Notes under the pieces: model-generated
Seen by the model: the letters and a program-made list of their open reading frames with translations, nothing else
Told to the model about the DNA's origin: nothing
The model's database searches: none
Made by a program: the position numbers and the translations under genes
Source of the DNA: Alphaproteobacteria bacterium
Lineage (GTDB): Bacteria; Pseudomonadota; Alphaproteobacteria; Micropepsales; Micropepsaceae
Assembly (NCBI GenBank): GCA_023259375.1
Contig: JAHFQC010000063.1
Span: forward strand, 1-32,264
Direction: 5' to 3'
DNA: 32,264 nt
Part shown: one piece after another, positions 17,485-26,476 of the stretch
Layout: each line of letters opens with the position of its first letter
How positions within the stretch are numbered: the stretch's first letter is position 1

Positions 17485-18435
17485 ATGGTTCGCTTTGCAC
17501 TTCTCGGGCTGATGTTGTTTGCGGGGACGGCGTACGCCGAAGCCACCGACTTCATCGGCAACTGGAAAAATCCCGATCCCAAGCCGGGCGGGATCACCCG
17601 CATCGCCATCAGCCCCAACGGCGGCGACCGGGTCGATGTGCGGGCCTATGGCGACTGTCATCCCAACGAGTGCGATTGGGGCCTGGTGCAGGGCGACGTC
17701 TATTATACCGATCCCAAGTCGGATCATGTCACAGTGATCGTGGCGAACTTCAATTTCGGCTTTGCCCATCACCAGATCACGTTCCGCAAAAGCAAAAACG
17801 GAATTCTGTTCGAAAAGCTGACCAAGCTCGACGACAACTCCAACCGCCATGCCTTCGTGCAGTCCGGCATCTTGAAGACCACCACCTGGGTCGGGCCGAT
17901 CAGCCAGACCTGGCAATCCGAACCGGGCCTGATGACCGGATGGGGCGGCGGGGCGCGCTCCGGCGCCGCGGCCAAGCCGCAGGAGGAATGCACGGTTTAC
18001 GACGTGCATGACGTGCGGGCGGTGAAAGAGCGCGGGTCATGGGCGGTTAAGGCCGCCGGCAAAGTGCTGGTCGCCACCGGCAAGGACGACAAGGCGGCGC
18101 TGCTCGCCGAAGCGGCGTTCCGCAATTACCGCTTCGATCGCTTGTGCCGGTCGGGCGGGCAGTGGAAGCCGTATTGGCGCAGTGCCAAAGGTTTCGGCAC
18201 CGACCGCATGGGCGGTGTCTATTGCCTGTCGTTCCATTCGACCACGGCGCATGTGGTGCGTTCGCAAAACAGTTGGAACATCGTCGACGGCGCCACCTCG
18301 CTGGTCGAACTCGGTCCGTTCAAGCCGCAAGCCGACGCGATGCTGGGCATGATCCGCGCCAACAAGCTGACCGGCGAATGCTTCATCGGCTCGCCGGACA
18401 TCATGACGTTCTGGATTGCCGAACCGACGCGATAG
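17485..18435 (+). CDS. Exported modular protein of unknown function, paralogue B
   Basis: A 316-aa paralogue of the preceding gene, starting one base after its stop; no Shine-Dalgarno is visible, so translation is probably coupled. A signal peptide ends AYA (residue 18). Module N (about 21-133) has FIGNW, YGDCHPNECDWG and FNFGFAHHQIT, aligning closely with paralogue A. Two C-terminal units start at Cys169 and Cys247; the last, with NSWNIVDG and ECFIGSPDIMTFW, is closest to the consensus. The Pro/Ala linker of paralogue A is missing. The last 35 bases overlap the 3' end of the convergent MFS gene. Function is unknown; extracytoplasmic binding or envelope roles are possible. Confidence 0.85.
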   Translation: MVRFALLGLMLFAGTAYAEATDFIGNWKNPDPKPGGITRIAISPNGGDRVDVRAYGDCHPNECDWGLVQGDVYYTDPKSDHVTVIVANFNFGFAHHQITFRKSKNGILFEKLTKLDDNSNRHAFVQSGILKTTTWVGPISQTWQSEPGLMTGWGGGARSGAAAKPQEECTVYDVHDVRAVKERGSWAVKAAGKVLVATGKDDKAALLAEAAFRNYRFDRLCRSGGQWKPYWRSAKGFGTDRMGGVYCLSFHSTTAHVVRSQNSWNIVDGATSLVELGPFKPQADAMLGMIRANKLTGECFIGSPDIMTFWIAEPTR

Positions 18436-19576
18436 CTTTTGTTAGCGGTACGGCCGCGACAAGCTGCGCGACGACTGCTACCGCGACAAGCGCCGGAAGC
18501 GAGATGTCGTAAAGCGCCCCGAGCAAGACACTGCCGGCAAACCAGGCCGACCCGAAAATCGCGGTGAAGAGGCCGAAGGCGCGGGCGCGGGCGTGCAGCG
18601 GCACCAGCGTGGCGACACCGGCATTCATCACCGATTCATGGACACCCAGCGCGGCGCCCCATGCCAATGTGCTGATCAGAGCGCCCCACCAGCCGCCGAA
18701 AAACGCCAGCGGTGCCACGACGACACCGATCAGGATGCCGCCATAAACGACACGCAATCCGGCGCGGTCGAACCAGCGTCCGAACAGCAGCGACGCGGCG
18801 CCGTCAGCCAGCATCGCGGCGGCATAGAAGATCGCGATGGCTTCGCCGCCGAGAATTCCGGCTTTGCCGAAGTGATAGGACATCAGCGTGAAGTCGGCGA
18901 AACCGAACGCGATCAGCGCACTGGCGGCGGCGTAAAACCAGAACGCGCGCGGCAGCGATTGGCTGTGGGTTTCGTCGCGCGGTCGGGCGATTTTTCCCAG
19001 CATGCCGTATTTGAGACGGACGCCGAACACCAGCGCGACGGTGGTGAGTGACGGAATCGCAAGCCAGACGAAGGCGGCGCGGTAATCGCCGTGATGAGCG
19101 AGGACAAGGGCCGCAATCAACGGACCGGCGCAGGCGCCGATCTGATCGAGCGCTTCGTGCAATCCGAAGGCCCAGCCATGGCCGATGGTTTCGCCGGCTC
19201 TGGACAGCATGGCATCGCGGGCGGGATTGCGGATCGCTTTGCCGGCGCGCTCGATGATGATGAGACCGGCCGCCACCCACCAATTACCCGCCAGCGCCAT
19301 CAGCGGCACCGCCGCCATTTGGATGACGTAACCGGCGAGGGTGATCGGCCAATAGGCGCGGGTAGAATCGGCAAAGCGTCCGGAGAACAGGCGCAACAGA
19401 TAACCCGCCAATTCGCCGGAGCCCGAGATGATGCCGACGGCGAGACCGGTGGCGCCAAGGCTCGCCAGGAACGGCCCCGCGATGCCGCGCATGCCTTCGT
19501 ACGACATGTCGGCGAACAGGCTGACGATGCCGAAGGCGAGAACGAAGCTGAGGGCTTGGCGATTGGTATAGGTCAT
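18401..19576 (-). CDS. Major facilitator superfamily transporter
   Basis: A 391-aa polytopic inner-membrane protein with about 12 hydrophobic segments, matching the MFS fold. MTYTNRQALSFVLAFGIVSL opens the first helix, and SLFADMSYEGMRGIAGPFLA continues it. The charged loops RFADSTRAYW (between helices 2 and 3) and FGRWFDRAGLRVVYG (between helices 8 and 9) are in the positions of MFS signature loops. Substrate is not predictable; sugar/drug efflux and unknown metabolite export are equally open. Start ATG 19576 has only a weak ribosome site. Its 3' end overlaps paralogue B on the other strand by 35 bases. Confidence 0.88.
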   Translation of the reverse strand: MTYTNRQALSFVLAFGIVSLFADMSYEGMRGIAGPFLASLGATGLAVGIISGSGELAGYLLRLFSGRFADSTRAYWPITLAGYVIQMAAVPLMALAGNWWVAAGLIIIERAGKAIRNPARDAMLSRAGETIGHGWAFGLHEALDQIGACAGPLIAALVLAHHGDYRAAFVWLAIPSLTTVALVFGVRLKYGMLGKIARPRDETHSQSLPRAFWFYAAASALIAFGFADFTLMSYHFGKAGILGGEAIAIFYAAAMLADGAASLLFGRWFDRAGLRVVYGGILIGVVVAPLAFFGGWWGALISTLAWGAALGVHESVMNAGVATLVPLHARARAFGLFTAIFGSAWFAGSVLLGALYDISLPALVAVAVVAQLVAAVPLTKAIASVRQSRTS

Positions 19577-19623
19577 GGCGCACCGGATTAAGGTATTTCC
19601 GATGCGCCATTATGACAGAAAAT

Positions 19624-19867
19624 CCCTCGCCCCTTGAGGGAGAGGGCGCAAAATCTTGCACTTAGCCTTTCGTACGGTCCGGCCGGTGAATCTTGGTGCA
19701 GGGGCTAAGTGCTAGATTTTGCGGGTGAGGGGTCATTCACAGCATAGTACCCCCCTCACCTGAAAAATCATCGAGGTTAGCGTCGCGCCATTCGTGCATG
19801 CTGCGATGCCATCGCGGCGCGCCACTAACCTCGTGATTTTTCTTCCTCTCCCACAAGGGGAGAGGGG
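19624..19867. repeat. Composite of consecutive stem-loops between pheT and the MFS gene
   Basis: At least four inverted repeats are packed head to tail here. (1) Arms 19647-19667 and 19703-19723, 20 of 21 bases matching, 35-base loop. (2) GGTGAGGGG at 19724-19732 with CCCCTCACC at 19752-19760, perfect. (3) Arms 19762-19789 and 19816-19842, near-perfect with a one-base gap, 26-base loop. (4) CCTCTCCC at 19845-19852 with GGGAGAGG at 19858-19865, perfect. The left edge carries a related CCCTC/GAGGG hairpin. No T-run marks a standard terminator and no coding frame is evident. It fills the 294-base gap downstream of pheT and upstream of the MFS start, and resembles BIME/MITE-type palindromic mosaics. 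Confidence 0.75.
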
Positions 19868-19870
19868 ATT

Positions 19871-22336
19871 CTACGCCCTGAGCGTGCCGCCGGTGGCTTT
19901 GGCGACCGAGGCGACGATCTTTGCGGCCACCGCTTCGATTTCGGCGTCGGTCAAGGTCTTGTCCTTGGGCTGCAGCCGTACCGTGAGAGCGAGCGACTTC
20001 TTGCCCTCGGGAACGCCTTTGCCTTCGTAGAGATCGAACACCGCGACGGACTCAACAAGATTGCGTTCCGCGGTCTTGGCCGCTTTCACCAGCTCATCGG
20101 CGGTGACGGAGGTATTCACGACAAAAGCGAAGTCGCGTTCCACCGCCTGATAGGGTGACGGCGCGAAGTTGGTCTTCTTGGCTTTCGAGTCTGGAATGGC
20201 CTCGAGGATCAGCTCGAACGCGGCGACCGGGCCGGTGAGATCGAACGCCGCGACGATGGCGGGATGCAGTTCCCCGAACACCGCCAGCACTTTCGGACCG
20301 AGCGCCAAGCTGCCGGAACGGCCGGGATGATACCTAGCCGGCGCCGTCGCTTTGATCGGCGCGGTCATCGCCGAACCCATCGCCGCTTCGAGCGCTGCCA
20401 AGACGTCGGCCTTGACTGCAAATACATCGGGTACGCGCTTGATAGGATTTGTTATCTCAGAGAGAGAGCGAACAAAGCCAGGATCGTAGTTACGCGCTGC
20501 AAAAGTGAGCAGTTTTTGGTCCGCCCAGTACGGCTTGGGCTCACCGACGCGAATGCCGGCCGCGATGGTCTGCTGGCCACCCGGCACGCCTGTCTGGAAG
20601 CCGGCCCCGATCTCGAACAAATTGAAGTCGTTGAAGCCGCGCGCCTGATTGCGCTTGGCCGCTGCGAGCAGCGACGGCAGCGGCGTCGGACGCATGGCAT
20701 CCATATCGGTCGCGATCGGATTGGCGACCTGGCGCAGATCGTCGCCGCCGCCGAACAAGGCCGCATCGGCGCGCGGAATGAAGGAGTAGGTCACGGTCTC
20801 GTTGAAGCCGCGGCCCGCCAACGCCCGGCGAATGATGCGCCGGCGTTTCTGCGTCGGCGTCAGCACCGAGCGCGCAATCGCATGCGGCCGGCTCATCGGC
20901 ACCGACGGCACATGTTCGAGGCCGTAGATGCGTACCACTTCTTCGACCAGATCGGCGGCGCCATCGATATCGCTGCGCCACGACGGCGGCATCACCAGCC
21001 AGCCGGCACCGCAGTCCTTCAGCGCAAAACCGAGATGGGTGAGGATTTCGGCGATGCGGTCTTTGCCGATCTTGAGGCCGCCGATGCGTTCGACGATTTC
21101 CGGCGCGAACGGAATCTCGCGCTTCCATTCCGGCACCGCGCCGGTCACGACGATGTCGGACGGTTCGCCGCCGCACCATTCGAGGATCAGCTTGGTCGCC
21201 AGTTCGAGACCGGGCACGACGAATTCCGGATCGACGCCGCGTTCGAAGCGATAGCGCGCATCGGAATTGAGCTGCAGCTTGCGGCCCGTCGCGGCGACGC
21301 TGATCGGCTGGAACCACGCCGACTCCACGAATACATTGACCGTGGTTTCGGTCGAGCCGGTGTCTTCGCCGCCCATCACGCCGGCAATCGAGTGCGCCGC
21401 TGCTTCGTCGGCAATGACGCACATCTCGCCGTCGAGCTCATAGGTCTTGCCGTCGAGCGCCAATAGTTTTTCGCCCGCTTTGGCGAAGCGCGCCTGGACA
21501 TTGCCTTGCAGCTTGTCGGCATCGAAGACATGCAGCGGACGGCCGCGGTCGTGGCTGACGAGATTGGTGACGTCGACCAGCGCATTGATCGGACGAAGGC
21601 CGATGGCCTTCAAACGCTCCTGCACCCAGGCGGGCGAGGGACCGTTCTTAACGCCGCGAATGATGCGGCCCGCGAACAACGGGCAGGGTTGCTTCTGGTC
21701 GGACGGGAAATTCAGCGCCACGGATTTCGGCGACGGGAATTTGCCCGCCACCGCTTCCTCCTTCGGCGTCTTCAGCTTGCCGAGACCGGCGGCGGCGAGA
21801 TCGCGCGCCACACCCCAGACGCTGGTGCAATCGCCGCGGTTCGGCGTGATCGAAATGTCGATCACCGCATCGGTGAGACCGAGGGCCGTCGCCACCGGCT
21901 GGCCCACCACCGCGTCTTCCGGCAATTCGATGATGCCGTCGTGATCGTCGGAGAGCTCGAGCTCGCGGCCGGAGCACATCATGCCGAAGGATTCGACACC
22001 GCGAATAGTGCCGACCTTCAAGGCTTCGCCGGAGACCGGGATCACCACGCCGGGACGGGCGAGCACGACCTTGATGCCGGCGCGGGCATTGGGAGCGCCG
22101 CAGACGATCTGCAACGGCTCTTTCCCACCGGCGTCGACCTTGCACACATGCAAGCGGTCGGCGTTGGGATGCTGATCGGCGGTCAAGACTTTGGCGACGA
22201 CGAAATCCTTCAGCCGCGCGCCGGCGTCTTCGACGCTTTCGACCTCGAGGCCGATCGCCGTCAGCTTGTCGGCGATGGTCTCAGCATCAGCGTCGGTTTC
22301 AAGATGATCTTTGAGCCAGGAAAGCGGGAATTTCAT
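19871..22336 (-). CDS. pheT: Phenylalanyl-tRNA synthetase beta subunit
   Basis: An 821-aa subunit of the alpha2-beta2 phenylalanyl-tRNA synthetase, needed for tRNA binding and editing. [12 protein letters not shown] is the standard start. An OB-fold tRNA-binding EMAP-like segment follows ([20 protein letters not shown]), then the B3/B4 editing core ([20 protein letters not shown]), the B5 domain, and the C-terminal ferredoxin-fold anticodon-binding domain ([14 protein letters not shown] to [17 protein letters not shown]). Length is typical. The start overlaps the pheS stop by four bases (ATGA), indicating coupled translation. A perfect 8-bp stem-loop starts 5 bases after the stop codon and is the edge of the palindromic composite. 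Confidence 0.97.
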   Translation of the reverse strand: MKFPLSWLKDHLETDADAETIADKLTAIGLEVESVEDAGARLKDFVVAKVLTADQHPNADRLHVCKVDAGGKEPLQIVCGAPNARAGIKVVLARPGVVIPVSGEALKVGTIRGVESFGMMCSGRELELSDDHDGIIELPEDAVVGQPVATALGLTDAVIDISITPNRGDCTSVWGVARDLAAAGLGKLKTPKEEAVAGKFPSPKSVALNFPSDQKQPCPLFAGRIIRGVKNGPSPAWVQERLKAIGLRPINALVDVTNLVSHDRGRPLHVFDADKLQGNVQARFAKAGEKLLALDGKTYELDGEMCVIADEAAAHSIAGVMGGEDTGSTETTVNVFVESAWFQPISVAATGRKLQLNSDARYRFERGVDPEFVVPGLELATKLILEWCGGEPSDIVVTGAVPEWKREIPFAPEIVERIGGLKIGKDRIAEILTHLGFALKDCGAGWLVMPPSWRSDIDGAADLVEEVVRIYGLEHVPSVPMSRPHAIARSVLTPTQKRRRIIRRALAGRGFNETVTYSFIPRADAALFGGGDDLRQVANPIATDMDAMRPTPLPSLLAAAKRNQARGFNDFNLFEIGAGFQTGVPGGQQTIAAGIRVGEPKPYWADQKLLTFAARNYDPGFVRSLSEITNPIKRVPDVFAVKADVLAALEAAMGSAMTAPIKATAPARYHPGRSGSLALGPKVLAVFGELHPAIVAAFDLTGPVAAFELILEAIPDSKAKKTNFAPSPYQAVERDFAFVVNTSVTADELVKAAKTAERNLVESVAVFDLYEGKGVPEGKKSLALTVRLQPKDKTLTDAEIEAVAAKIVASVAKATGGTLRA

Positions 22337-23409
22337 CGGGATAGCCCTCCATCGAGGGTCGGTATGTCGAGAGCTGCGAAACCGTAGGCGCGGAGCCAGC
22401 GCAAATCGGATTCGAAGAACGAGCGGATATCGGGAATGCCGTATTTCAGCATGGCGAGGCGGTCGATGCCGCCGCCGAAGGCATAGCCTTGGAATTTGCT
22501 GCTATCGATGCCGCAATTCTCCAAGACGCGCGGATTGACCATGCCGGAACCGAAAATCTCCAGCCAGTCGTTGCCGGTGCCGAACTTGATCTGTCCGCCG
22601 GAGCGGTCGCAGCGCATGTCCCATTCGAGCGACGGCTCGGTGAAGGGGAAATAGCTGGGGCGGGCGCGAAGCTCGACGTTGTCGATCTCGAAGAACGCCT
22701 TGAGGAATTCTTCCAGCGTCCATTTGAGATGGCCGAGATGGGTGGTCTCGTCGACCACCAGGCCTTCGATCTGATGGAACATCGGCGAATGCGTGGCGTC
22801 GGAGTCGCAACGATAGGTGCGGCCCGGCGAAATGATGCGGATCGGCGGCTTCTCGACCAGCATGGTGCGGACCTGCACCGCCGAGGTCTGGGTGCGAAGG
22901 ACATGGCGGCTGCCGTCGGCCTGCGGCACCATATAAAAGGTGTCCTGCATCTGGCGGGCCGGATGATCGGGCGGCGTGTTGAGCTTGGTGAAATTGTAGT
23001 CGTCGAATTCGATATCGGGACCTTCAGCGACCGCAAATCCGAGATCGGCAAAAATCGCCACCACCTCGTCGAGCACCTGCGAAACCGGATGCACGCTGCC
23101 CATTGCTTCGGGACGGACCGGCAAAGTGATGTCGACGCGTTCCGAGGCGAGGCGCGCATTCAGCGCGGCGGCTTCGAGCTCGCTCTTCTTGGCGGCAATG
23201 GCTTGCTGCACGCGATCGCGCAAACCGTTGAACGCCGGTCCGTTGACCTTCCTCTCGTCCGGGCTCATGGCGCCGAGCGTCTTCAGAAGTTCGGAAATGG
23301 TGCCCTTCTTGCCGAGGGCGGCGACGCGCACCGCTTCCAGCGCCGCTTCGTCAGCGGCAGCGGCGATGCCCGCCAGAATGTCTTTTTCGAGGGTTTGGGT
23401 ATCGGTCAT
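22333..23409 (-). CDS. pheS: Phenylalanyl-tRNA synthetase alpha subunit
   Basis: A 358-aa catalytic subunit that activates Phe and charges tRNA-Phe. The N-terminal coiled-coil (residues about 1-90) is followed by the class II core: [19 protein letters not shown], the motif 2 region [18 protein letters not shown] stretch ([13 protein letters not shown]), [21 protein letters not shown], and motif 3 [17 protein letters not shown]. The start at 23409 is chosen because AAGGGA lies just upstream and homology starts there; the frame is open 16 codons further. It overlaps pheT by 4 bases. A terminator-like hairpin lies in the 145-base gap from rplT, so pheST may be partly uncoupled from rpmI-rplT. 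Confidence 0.97.
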   Translation of the reverse strand: MTDTQTLEKDILAGIAAAADEAALEAVRVAALGKKGTISELLKTLGAMSPDERKVNGPAFNGLRDRVQQAIAAKKSELEAAALNARLASERVDITLPVRPEAMGSVHPVSQVLDEVVAIFADLGFAVAEGPDIEFDDYNFTKLNTPPDHPARQMQDTFYMVPQADGSRHVLRTQTSAVQVRTMLVEKPPIRIISPGRTYRCDSDATHSPMFHQIEGLVVDETTHLGHLKWTLEEFLKAFFEIDNVELRARPSYFPFTEPSLEWDMRCDRSGGQIKFGTGNDWLEIFGSGMVNPRVLENCGIDSSKFQGYAFGGGIDRLAMLKYGIPDIRSFFESDLRWLRAYGFAALDIPTLDGGLSR

Positions 23410-23484
23410 GCTTGATCCCTTCGGACCCGTTTGAACACTTCGTTCCGCCAAAGCCAAGCACCAGCGGCTTCGATGGGACGATTT

Positions 23485-23528
23485 CGCGAAAACAAAAACC
23501 CGGCAAGGCGGTTTTTCACCGTGCCGGG
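23485..23528 (-). terminator. Intrinsic terminator between rplT and pheS
   Basis: On the minus strand CCCGGCA and TGCCGGG (plus positions 23522-23528 and 23499-23505) pair over 7 bp, with a further inner CGGT/ACCG stem, and the stem is followed by TTTTTGTTTT. This is a classical Rho-independent terminator 27 bases after the rplT stop. No short Phe-rich leader frame is visible before it, so attenuation of the pheST type is not supported; partial read-through or an own pheST promoter is more likely. Confidence 0.85.
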
Positions 23529-23554
23529 TTCTCGGTTCTCAAGAATGAGAAGTG

Positions 23555-23905
23555 TTAGGCGGCCTTCGCCTGTTCCACCAGAGCCTTGAACGCGGCGGGC
23601 TCACTGATGGCGAGTTCGGACAGAACCTTGCGGTCCACCGCGATCTCTGCCTTCGCGAGCAAGGCGATAAACTGCGAATAGGTCAGACCGTACTCACGGA
23701 CGGCAGCGTTGATGCGCTGGATCCAGAGAGCGCGGAAATTGCGCTTCTTCTGCTTGCGGCCGATGTAGTTGTGCTGCAGCGAATGATCGACCGCCGCGTT
23801 GGCGACGGTGATGGTGTTCTTGCGGCGGCCATAGAAGCCCTTGGCGGCCTTGAAAACGCGCTTGCGGCGCGCACGGGACGGTACGGCGCGAGGTGCACGA
23901 GACAT
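23555..23905 (-). CDS. rplT: 50S ribosomal protein L20
   Basis: A 116-aa basic ribosomal protein binding 23S rRNA domains I/II and required early in 50S assembly. The sequence from [20 protein letters not shown] through [17 protein letters not shown] to [20 protein letters not shown] is unmistakable L20. A GGAGG ribosome site precedes the ATG. The start overlaps the rpmI stop by one base (TGATG), so the two are coupled. infC, often found upstream, is not here. Confidence 0.98.
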   Translation of the reverse strand: MSRAPRAVPSRARRKRVFKAAKGFYGRRKNTITVANAAVDHSLQHNYIGRKQKKRNFRALWIQRINAAVREYGLTYSQFIALLAKAEIAVDRKVLSELAISEPAAFKALVEQAKAA

Positions 23906-24111
23906 CAGATACCTCCGCCATAAGGCATCCAGCGCTTAATGCGCTGCGATTCAGACGACGACAAAACGGCAGTGCCACGCAGGGTGCGGGTCTGTTCCGG
24001 GGAGTTCGAGATCAAACGGTGGCGCTTGCCGGCGCGGCCGGTCTTGAGCTTGCCATTGGCCGTGATCTTGAAGCGCTTCTTAGCGCCCGACTTGGTCTTC
24101 ATTTTGGGCAT
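23905..24111 (-). CDS. rpmI: 50S ribosomal protein L35
   Basis: A 68-aa basic ribosomal protein. [20 protein letters not shown] is the universal L35 start, with [11 protein letters not shown] and an expected C-terminus. The start at 24111 has a near-perfect AAGGAGA ribosome site; the frame is open 46 codons upstream, but that part carries no homology. It is the first gene of rpmI-rplT-pheS-pheT and is transcribed divergently from the VanZ-like remnant. A long hairpin in the leader (24146-24190) may regulate it. Confidence 0.98.
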   Translation of the reverse strand: MPKMKTKSGAKKRFKITANGKLKTGRAGKRHRLISNSPEQTRTLRGTAVLSSSESQRIKRWMPYGGGI

Positions 24112-24145
24112 TTCGGTCTCCTTAGGACGCGAGGTCCCGGTTGCC

Positions 24146-24190
24146 TTTAAGAGCCGCCACGGCATGCCCTTTTCGCCGGGCCGCTCTAAA
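24146..24190 (-). promoter_or_regulatory. Long hairpin in the rpmI 5' leader
   Basis: TTTAAGAG at the left and CTCTAAA at the right pair with one bulged A, and the stem continues inward (CGGC/GCCG with flanking G-C pairs) to an ~11-base loop. The structure lies 35-79 bases upstream of the rpmI start on the minus strand. In other bacteria L20 represses rpmI-rplT translation through leader RNA structure; a similar role here is inference only. Confidence 0.45.
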
Positions 24191-24230
24191 GAAGGGGGCG
24201 TCTTATACGAATCAGACCGCCAAACGCAAG

Positions 24231-24574
24231 ATGGCGCCCCGCTTTCCAAGCTTTAGCCCCAAATTGCCGCGGTCCGTGGCCCGACCGAGGGAAATCCGGT
24301 ATCCGAGGCGCGACGTCCTGAGCAAATGGCTGCCCCGGCTGGCCAGTGTCCTGTTCCTGCCAGCCGTCGCCGTCGTGATCTGGGGCGAGTTGTCGGGCTC
24401 GGCCACGGTGGCGGAGGTCAATTTCTGGGATAAGGGACTGCATTTCCTCGCTTATTTCGGTCTGGCGGGGATCCTTGCCGTGGCCTTGAAAGGCGACCGG
24501 CGGGTGCTGGAACCGGCTGCCTCGTGCTGTGGTTGCTGGGTCCGAAAACGCTTGCCGCGCGGGTGCCGAACTAG
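24231..24574 (+). pseudogene. VanZ-like membrane protein gene with internal deletion and frameshift
   Basis: The first part (from ATG 24231) encodes a basic leader, a hydrophobic helix (LASVLFLPAVAVVIWGEL), then FWDKGLHFLAYFGLAGILAV, the typical VanZ-family segment with WDKxxHFxAYFxLA. After GDRRVLE (about 24509) the frame loses meaning. In the +2 frame the sequence reads [19 protein letters not shown] and stops at a TAG (24574), which looks like the C-terminal helix of the same protein. The middle, normally about 40 residues, is missing, so an out-of-frame internal deletion is the simplest explanation. In the original frame the reading continues into mscL as nonsense. A sequencing error alone would not explain the missing segment. 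Confidence 0.6.
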
Positions 24575-24612
24575 CACCCTTCCAGCCTGCAAATTCGACT
24601 TGGGACAACTCC

Positions 24613-25029
24613 ATGTTCAAGGAATTCCGCCAGTTTGCCCTCCGCGGCAATGTCATCGACCTGGCCATCGGTGTGATCGTCGGCGCCGCCTTCACCTCGA
24701 TCGTCAATTCGCTGGTCAAAGACATTATTACCCCGCCCTTGGGACTGATCACCGGCGGTCTCGATTTCACCAATATTTTCATAGTGTTGAAGGGCGATAC
24801 CTATGCCACTCTGGCGGATGCCGCCAAGGCCGGGGCGGTGACCCTCAATGTCGGCATTTTCCTCAACGCCCTGATCAGCTTCCTGATCGTTGCCTTCGTG
24901 CTGTTCCTGATCGTGCGCTCGGTCAACCGCCTGTTCGCCAAAAAAGCGGAGCCTGCCGCGCCCGCTGCGCCGCCGGAAGATGTCATGCTGCTGCGCGAAA
25001 TCCGCGATCTGTTGAAGCAGAAGGCATGA
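24613..25029 (+). CDS. mscL: Large-conductance mechanosensitive channel MscL
   Basis: A 138-aa inner-membrane channel protein that opens under membrane tension and releases osmolytes during hypo-osmotic shock. [44 protein letters not shown] is the conserved N-terminal helix plus TM1; the second hydrophobic segment is [19 protein letters not shown], and the C-terminal helix is acidic/basic amphipathic after an Ala/Pro linker. Length is typical. The ATG at 24613 marks the start of homology; the longer open frame begins in the VanZ remnant. A GC-rich stem (CCCGCCGC 25068-25075 with GCGGCGGG 25104-25111) follows but lacks a T-run. Confidence 0.97.
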   Translation: MFKEFRQFALRGNVIDLAIGVIVGAAFTSIVNSLVKDIITPPLGLITGGLDFTNIFIVLKGDTYATLADAAKAGAVTLNVGIFLNALISFLIVAFVLFLIVRSVNRLFAKKAEPAAPAAPPEDVMLLREIRDLLKQKA

Positions 25030-25134
25030 CGGCACCGTTTACCCGAAGCACGAGGCTCGCTTGATTCCCGCCGCGGGCCCGCGTAGGCAACCGGGTGCCT
25101 TTTGCGGCGGGACCGCTTCGTGACGCCCACTTCT

Positions 25135-26457
25135 ATGCGTATCGATGCTGGGCTTTGGGGCCTTGCGGCGGCCGCGTTCGCATTTGCGGCCGTGTTGATG
25201 GTGCCTGCGGTGCTGAGCGGCGGCGATCTCTACTGGCACATCGTGTCCGGGCGCTGGATGATCGAGAACCAGGCGATCCTGCGCATCAACCTGTTTTCCT
25301 TCACTTATGCCGGCGATCCCTGGGCCAATCAGGATTGGCTGTCTGAACTCCTCTTGGCCGGCGCCTATGTCGGAGCGGGCTGGGGCGGGGTGCTGGCGCT
25401 CACCGCTCTGGCGGCGGCCTTGGCGGCGGGCTTCACCGGATTTTTCCTGGCACGCGGCCGCCGCGCCGCGATCACCGGTCTGTGGCTGGCTCTGGCGCTG
25501 ATCGCTGGCGCCGGGGCGGTGCGGGCGCTGCCGTTCCTTCTCGCCGCGCCGTGTCTGGCGCTGTGGACCGGCGGCCTCTTGCGCGCCGACGAGCGTGGTC
25601 CATCGCTGAAGCTGCTGCCCGTGATGCTGGTGTGGGCGAATTTGTCGAGCAGCTTCATCCTCGGTCTTCTCCTCACCGGTGTCTTGGCGCTGGAAGCCAT
25701 CCTGTTCGCGAAGGACCGTGTTGCGGTGGCGCGCGCCTGGGGCGTGTTCGCGGGCTTTGCGCTTCTCCTTAGCCTGATCACGCCGACCGGTATTTTCGGG
25801 GTGGTGCATGCGCTGCGCGCGCTGCGCCCGGCGGGGCCGGTCGAAACCGTGCTGCCGCTGCTGCTCTTTCTGCCAGCGGCCGCGATGCTGCTGCCGCAGC
25901 GCCGGATGGCATTGCGGGTGATTTTCCTTGCCGGCCTGTTCGCGCTGGCTTTGACGAGCACGGCGGCGCGGCTTGCTCTCGCGATAGTGGCGCCACTGCT
26001 TGCTGCCGGATCGGCCGAAGACGAAAAGCTGCATTTCGCGTGGCGGCCGCTGCTGGCGCTGGTGTTGCTGATATTCGCGGCCGCGGCGGTGCGGATGATT
26101 GTGCCGCTGGTGCGCGGCGACGACGCGTTCACGCCGCAAACCGCACTGGCGCGCGTTCCAACGACCCTAAAGCGTCAGCCGGTGTTGAACGAGCGCGCTT
26201 TCGGCGGCTATCTGATTTTCCGCGACACCAAGCCGTTCATCGACGGCCGTCCGATCTACAACCCCGCCTTTCGTCGGCGTTACGAACAAACCGCAGACTC
26301 CGCCTTGCTGGCGGCGACGCTGACGCGCTATCACGTCCGCTGGACGATCCTGAAGCCCGCCAATCCCGCCGTCAAAGCGCTGGACGCGATGGCCGGCTGG
26401 CATCGTCTTTACACGGATCAATGGGCGGTGGTGCATGTCAAGAACGACGCGCACTGA
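25135..26457 (+). CDS. Polytopic membrane protein, glycosyltransferase-like topology, unknown function
   Basis: A 440-aa protein with around ten hydrophobic segments. The first extracytoplasmic loop reads GGDLYWHIVSGRWMIENQAI and then FSFTYAGDPWANQDWLSELL, the pattern (D-x-W-H ... G-x-W ... FS-x-T ... PW ... WL) of GT-C-like membrane proteins with lipid-linked sugar donors. A soluble tail after TM segments contains LNERAFGGYLIF and FIDGRPIYNP, also typical of that group. No catalytic role is proven. ATG 25135 is used; a TTG 11 codons upstream also reads in frame. No strong ribosome site is visible at either. It is followed 19 bases later by msrC. Confidence 0.75.
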   Translation: MRIDAGLWGLAAAAFAFAAVLMVPAVLSGGDLYWHIVSGRWMIENQAILRINLFSFTYAGDPWANQDWLSELLLAGAYVGAGWGGVLALTALAAALAAGFTGFFLARGRRAAITGLWLALALIAGAGAVRALPFLLAAPCLALWTGGLLRADERGPSLKLLPVMLVWANLSSSFILGLLLTGVLALEAILFAKDRVAVARAWGVFAGFALLLSLITPTGIFGVVHALRALRPAGPVETVLPLLLFLPAAAMLLPQRRMALRVIFLAGLFALALTSTAARLALAIVAPLLAAGSAEDEKLHFAWRPLLALVLLIFAAAAVRMIVPLVRGDDAFTPQTALARVPTTLKRQPVLNERAFGGYLIFRDTKPFIDGRPIYNPAFRRRYEQTADSALLAATLTRYHVRWTILKPANPAVKALDAMAGWHRLYTDQWAVVHVKNDAH

Positions 26458-26476
26458 AAATAACGACAAGGACCCG

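Noticed and set aside
20264..21466. A 400-codon open frame antisense to pheT
   Set aside because: Arg/His-rich shadow of a conserved gene, no ribosome site or domain.
23410..23457. Longer PheS start (16 extra codons)
   Set aside because: No homology in the extension, and the ribosome site favours the internal ATG at 23409.
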